A stretch of 10,199 nucleotides of DNA from Puniceicoccales bacterium (lineage in GTDB: Bacteria; Verrucomicrobiota; Verrucomicrobiae; Opitutales; LL51): positions 1 to 10,199 of the forward strand of contig JAITBR010000033.1 in the NCBI GenBank assembly GCA_031283485.1. Direction: 5' to 3'. Each line of letters begins with the position of its first letter. Positions within the stretch are counted from its first letter, which is position 1. Positions 7,016 through 10,199 of this stretch are shown here, piece after piece. Both the position numbers and the translations under genes were made by a program. Below the pieces are notes generated by a model that worked only from the letters and a program-made list of their open reading frames with translations, made no database searches and had not been told where the DNA came from.

Positions 7016-7582
7016 ATGAATCTACTAGTCACTTCCATTATGCGGTATGTATTTTTTGCATTATTTACACTGTTCGTTACATTTCAAATAAATCGAGCGC
7101 ATGCGGATTCATTGCAAAAGGCGGGCGACATCCTTCAATTTGCAGTTCCAGCTTATGCATTTGGCTTAGCCATGTGCGAAGAAAACAGAGACGGAGTGAA
7201 ACAGTTTGCCTATAGCATAATATCTTCACAGGCAACTGTGCATGTACTCAAACAGGTTACGCAACAGAAAAGGCCATGCTTTAAAGAGGGAGACAAAAAA
7301 AATTCGTTTCCAAGTGGACATGCATCAAGTGCCTTTGCCGGTGCGGCATTTATTCACAAAAGGTATGGATTTAAGAAAGCCATAATTCCCTATGGAGCTG
7401 CCGTGTTGACCGGTGTATCCAGGGTTAAGACCAAGAAACATCACGCAAGAGATGTTATAGCAGGGGCTTTGATTTCAGGTTTCTGGACTTTGTGTTTTGT
7501 CGATAGGCTTGATAAAAAGGAAGGTGTGGTATTATCTTCCGATGAGGATGGAACAATTCTTGCCTATGAGATGAATTTTTAA
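7016..7582 (+). CDS. Secreted or periplasmic PAP2-family phosphatase
   Basis: The product is a PAP2 (type 2 phosphatidic acid phosphatase / class A acid phosphatase) enzyme of 188 residues with the full three-part catalytic signature: Kx6RP at 79-87, PSGH at 99-102 (proton-donor His102) and SRx5Hx3D at 135-146 (nucleophile His142). A signal peptide covers 1-30, with a hydrophobic core (about 9-24) and an AHA cleavage site before Asp31, so it probably acts outside the inner membrane. Possible substrates are lipid phosphates such as undecaprenyl pyrophosphate, phosphatidic acid or lipid A phosphate, or small phosphomonoesters; the sequence does not decide. The ATG at 7016 has a good GAGGGA ribosome site; an ATG at 7040 would still give a fair signal peptide (MRYVFFALF). 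The in-frame opening at 6911 lies upstream of the promoter-like element and is unlikely. The ogg gene follows after 27 bp on the same strand, so they may be cotranscribed, though no shared function is evident. Confidence 0.87.
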   Translation: MNLLVTSIMRYVFFALFTLFVTFQINRAHADSLQKAGDILQFAVPAYAFGLAMCEENRDGVKQFAYSIISSQATVHVLKQVTQQKRPCFKEGDKKNSFPSGHASSAFAGAAFIHKRYGFKKAIIPYGAAVLTGVSRVKTKKHHARDVIAGALISGFWTLCFVDRLDKKEGVVLSSDEDGTILAYEMNF

Positions 7583-7609
7583 GCAATTCACAGCTTAACA
7601 GTCCGAGGT

Positions 7610-8410
7610 ATGGTTGAAGTAAAAATTCGTGACTTTTCCATCGAGCAGGTGGCTAACTCTGGGCAATGCTTTCGGGTAAATAGGGTCGGTACGGAAAATG
7701 TATGGCAAGTTGTAGCTCTTGGTAGGGTATTAAAAATACGGCAAATGGATAAAACCACACATATTTTTCAATGTTCTTTGGATGAATATAAGGCCGTTTG
7801 GGTTGATTATTTTGATTTTGAGAGGGATTATGGTGCGATAAAAAATTCAATCTTAAGCGCCAATGATCCGTATTTGAGCAGAGCAATCGAATGTGGGTTT
7901 GGCCTCAGAATTCTCAAACAGGATATCTGGGAAGTTATGGTAAGTTTCATAATTTCACAGCGAAACAGTATTCCCCGGATTAGGAGTACCATAGAGAAAT
8001 TGTGTGCACCGCATGGGGATGTATTTCCTTCTCCACAAACTTTGGCAAAATGTAGTGAGAAATTTTTTCGCGACATTGGCTTGGGCTATAGGGCAGAGTA
8101 TCTGGTGAATGTGGCTAGGGCTGTGGATAGCGGAACATGCGATGTGGAATTTTTGAAAATATTGAATTGCCAAGAAGCAATTAAATATCTCAAACGCCTC
8201 TCCGGGGTAGGAGAGAAAGTAGCTCATTGCATTGCCCTATATGGGTTGCACAAGTTAGAAGCATTTCCAATGGACACATGGATCCGCCGAATTGTGGAGA
8301 AGCAATACGGAGAAAATTTCGATACCAGGCTATTTTCAAAGTATGCCGGAGTTGCTCAACAATACATGTTCTTCTACCAAAGAAAACTGGAAAATAAAAA
8401 CCACATCTAA
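7610..8410 (+). CDS. ogg: 8-oxoguanine DNA glycosylase/AP lyase (OGG1 family, clostridial type)
   Basis: This base-excision-repair enzyme removes 8-oxoguanine opposite cytosine and nicks the backbone by beta-elimination. The 266-residue protein has the OGG1 N-terminal domain with SGQCFR (17-22; SGQSFRW in human OGG1), then the helix-hairpin-helix-GPD fold: FIISQRNSIPRI (113-124), LGYRAEYL (158-165) and LSGVGEKVAHCIALYG (197-212). K203 aligns with catalytic Lys249 and D222, in FPMDTWIRRI (219-228), with Asp268 of human OGG1. Trp after MDT, where human has His, and the compact length fit the bacterial clostridial-type group. ATG 7610 is the only plausible start that keeps the conserved beginning. 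A GAGG at 7605-7608 is only 1 nt from it, too close for a normal ribosome site. The gene lies 27 bp after the PAP2 gene and converges on gyrA with a 20-bp gap. I call it ogg on motif grounds; AlkA-like activity is less likely. Confidence 0.92.
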   Translation: MVEVKIRDFSIEQVANSGQCFRVNRVGTENVWQVVALGRVLKIRQMDKTTHIFQCSLDEYKAVWVDYFDFERDYGAIKNSILSANDPYLSRAIECGFGLRILKQDIWEVMVSFIISQRNSIPRIRSTIEKLCAPHGDVFPSPQTLAKCSEKFFRDIGLGYRAEYLVNVARAVDSGTCDVEFLKILNCQEAIKYLKRLSGVGEKVAHCIALYGLHKLEAFPMDTWIRRIVEKQYGENFDTRLFSKYAGVAQQYMFFYQRKLENKNHI

Positions 8411-8430
8411 AGATTTTATCTTACGAGGGG

Positions 8431-10199
8431 CTATTTGTCCTGAATATTGAGAATTTTTGAAATTCCAATCAATTTGTCATTGTTCGACAAAGCAATTAGG
8501 CGTACGCCCTGCGTTGTCCTGCCGATTACACGAATGCCACTGACCGGGGAACGTATCGCCTGTCCACCATCGGTGATCATCATGATCTCATCGGAATCAC
8601 TGACCGTAAGAGCACCGGTTAATCTGACACCACTGCGAAGTTTCATGGCAATGACGCCAGATCCCCCACGTTTCTGCAGGCGATATTCATCAAACTTCGA
8701 GCGCTTACCCTGCCCATTGTCAGCTGCCAAAAGAAATGTTGCGCTGTCATCCACTATCGTCATCGCACAAACGGCATCTCCAGATTTTAGGGAAATACCA
8801 CGAACCCCGCGCGTCGATCTACCCTGATCCCGCAGGTCGCTCTCATGAAAACGAATGGACATGCCCATGGAAGTAATCATGACGAGTTCATTGCTGTTAT
8901 TGGTCAAAACTGCCTCGATCAGAGAATCGCCTCCATCGATTTGGATGCCAACTATGCCGCTGCACCGAACGTTTTTGTATGCTTCAAGGCATGTTTTTTT
9001 TACAATGCCGTTTTTTGTGCAAATTACGAGGTACTTATCCGGCAAAAAATCCTGAAAACATAGCACTGCTGCAATTTTTTCATCCGGTTGCATGTCGACC
9101 AAATTTACAATTGCGCGACCTTTCGATGTGCGCGAACCATCGGGAATTTCGTAGGCCTTTTCGACATATACCCTTCCGCTATCCATCACAAACATGATAT
9201 TATCATGCGTATTCGCGGTGAAAAAGTGTTCTATGGAATCTTCTTCATGCTGCCCTGCCCCGATCACACCCTTTCCACCGCGCTTTTGGGAACGGTATGA
9301 ACTTACAGGTGTACGCTTGATGAATCCTTTGCTGGTTACCGTCATTGCGCAGCACTCATTTGCTATAACATCCTCAATTTTAAATTCTCCGGAATCTTCT
9401 TCGATACTTGTCATGCGTGGCGAAGCGTACTTGTCCCGCATGAGTGTAAGCTCTTCCTTAACGACGTCGAGTAAAATTGTATCATTCCCCAGGATCCTAC
9501 GATAGCCTTCAATAGTTTTGCACAGTTCAGCGTACTCGGAATCAATCCTGTTTCGCTCCATGCCCGTTAGCTGGTACAAGCGCAGTTCCAAAATGGTTAG
9601 CGTTTGCTGCTCACTGAGCGGAAACCTGGTCATCAGTGCGATCTTAGCATCATCCCGGTTATTTGCCGCGCGAATAATGCGCACGAATTCATCAAGATTA
9701 TCTAGCGCTATCTGAAACCCGGTAAGAATATGAGCACGCACTTCAGCTTTGCCTAAACGAAACTCTGTGCGGCGGGTTACAACTTCGCGCCGGTGCTCGA
9801 TATAGCATTCCAGAAGCTCCTTAATGTTCATTTGCCTCGGACGCCGCTGGTGTAGCGCGAGCATAATTACGCCAAAGGACGATTCCAATTGGGTATTTTT
9901 ATAAAGTTTATTTATCGCGACGCGCGTAACTGCATCACGCTTAAGTTCGACCACTATGCGAGTATTTTCATCCGATTCATCGCGTAGATCACTAACTTCA
10001 TCTAGAATTTTTCCGTGTATCAACTCTGCGATACGCGTGACCAACATCGCTCTGTTAACGGCATAGGGAATTTCAGTTATAACTATCTGTTCCCTGCCAC
10101 CTTGGCCTTCTTCGATTGATACAACCCCGCGTACCTTAACAATTCCGCGTCCCGTTTCTAAATACCTCCTAATGCTTTCAGTTCCGACTACAGCGCCTC
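8431..10199 (-). CDS. gyrA: DNA gyrase subunit A, start outside the window
   Basis: The frame runs off the right edge; 588 residues of the C-terminal two thirds are visible. The first visible part reads GTESIRRYLETGRG, then IEEGQGGREQIVITEIPYAVNRA, typical of the tower/winged-helix junction of GyrA, so the active-site tyrosine and quinolone-resistance region lie beyond the window. An ATG at 10047 is internal. The coiled-coil region (about 9450-9800) contains EHRREVVTRRTEFRL and LRLYQLTGMERNRI. The C-terminal pinwheel domain begins near 9380 and holds the gyrase-specific GyrA box QKRGGKG at 9268-9288, which separates it from ParC and is needed for DNA wrapping and negative supercoiling. A degenerate second box, QKRGGSG, lies at 8668-8688. 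The protein ends soon after the last blade with NIQDK and has no long acidic tail like that of E. coli GyrA. gyrB is not in view. Confidence 0.96.
   Translation of the reverse strand, partial: GAVVGTESIRRYLETGRGIVKVRGVVSIEEGQGGREQIVITEIPYAVNRAMLVTRIAELIHGKILDEVSDLRDESDENTRIVVELKRDAVTRVAINKLYKNTQLESSFGVIMLALHQRRPRQMNIKELLECYIEHRREVVTRRTEFRLGKAEVRAHILTGFQIALDNLDEFVRIIRAANNRDDAKIALMTRFPLSEQQTLTILELRLYQLTGMERNRIDSEYAELCKTIEGYRRILGNDTILLDVVKEELTLMRDKYASPRMTSIEEDSGEFKIEDVIANECCAMTVTSKGFIKRTPVSSYRSQKRGGKGVIGAGQHEEDSIEHFFTANTHDNIMFVMDSGRVYVEKAYEIPDGSRTSKGRAIVNLVDMQPDEKIAAVLCFQDFLPDKYLVICTKNGIVKKTCLEAYKNVRCSGIVGIQIDGGDSLIEAVLTNNSNELVMITSMGMSIRFHESDLRDQGRSTRGVRGISLKSGDAVCAMTIVDDSATFLLAADNGQGKRSKFDEYRLQKRGGSGVIAMKLRSGVRLTGALTVSDSDEIMMITDGGQAIRSPVSGIRVIGRTTQGVRLIALSNNDKLIGISKILNIQDK
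9268..9288 (-). other. GyrA box (QKRGGKG)
   Basis: The seven codons encode QKRGGKG, the conserved GyrA-box loop in the first blade of the C-terminal domain. In characterised gyrases this motif is required for DNA wrapping and for introducing negative supercoils, and it is lost or degenerate in ParC. It decides the gyrA call over parC. Confidence 0.9.

Noticed and set aside
8410..8422. AAGAT/ATCTT repeat as a bidirectional terminator between ogg and gyrA
   Set aside because: Only 5 AT-rich base pairs with a 3-nt loop and no clear T-tract; mentioned as a finding but not annotated as a terminator.
8447..9715. Long open frames on the plus strand opposite gyrA
   Set aside because: They lie fully antisense to a highly conserved gene, have no ribosome sites and encode low-complexity, unrecognisable proteins.
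8431..10199. ParC (topoisomerase IV) instead of GyrA
   Set aside because: The intact QKRGGKG GyrA box and the full-length pinwheel domain indicate gyrase.

Overview
The window is a dense stretch of housekeeping-type genes, about 97% coding, with no mobile element, CRISPR array, tRNA or rRNA that I can see. It looks like a Gram-negative chromosome: there is a lipid A kinase (lpxK), an ExeA-like envelope ATPase, a RodZ-like protein and an exported phosphatase. The moderate-to-low GC, weak Shine-Dalgarno signals, the long N-terminus of LpxK and the standalone CysJ-type reductase beside gpsA suggest a PVC-group bacterium, perhaps Verrucomicrobiota/Opitutia (Puniceicoccales-like). That placement is an inference from general family impressions and is not proven here.

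Layout. Bases 1-4373 are a plus-strand block: a 5'-truncated ExeA-type AAA+ ATPase, a membrane-anchored partner overlapping it by 4 bp (GspB/ExeB-like, low certainty), a RodZ-like HTH/membrane protein, gpsA (glycerol-3-phosphate dehydrogenase) and a 373-residue FAD/NADPH reductase resembling the C-terminal two thirds of CysJ. This block meets tail-to-tail, with a 4-bp overlap of stop codons, a minus-strand block (4370-6883) read in the order thyA, folA, lpxK with overlapping ends. A 132-bp divergent region (6884-7015) then separates thyA from a plus-strand pair: a secreted PAP2-family phosphatase and a clostridial-type 8-oxoguanine DNA glycosylase (ogg). Finally gyrA comes in on the minus strand (8431 to the window end); its N-terminal catalytic part lies outside the window.

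How the genes relate. ThyA produces dihydrofolate, which FolA reduces back to tetrahydrofolate, so the thyA-folA pair is a functional cycle for dTMP synthesis. GpsA supplies glycerol-3-phosphate for phospholipids and LpxK phosphorylates the lipid A precursor, so both serve the envelope, as ExeA, its partner, RodZ and perhaps the PAP2 enzyme may. Ogg and GyrA act on DNA. Every non-truncated gene looks intact, with its catalytic motifs in place. I found no convincing undescribed system. The points most worth a second look are the ExeA partner gene, the flavodoxin-less CysJ-like reductase with an altered NADPH-loop residue, the translational coupling of lpxK to folate genes, and a promoter/start conflict in front of the PAP2 gene.
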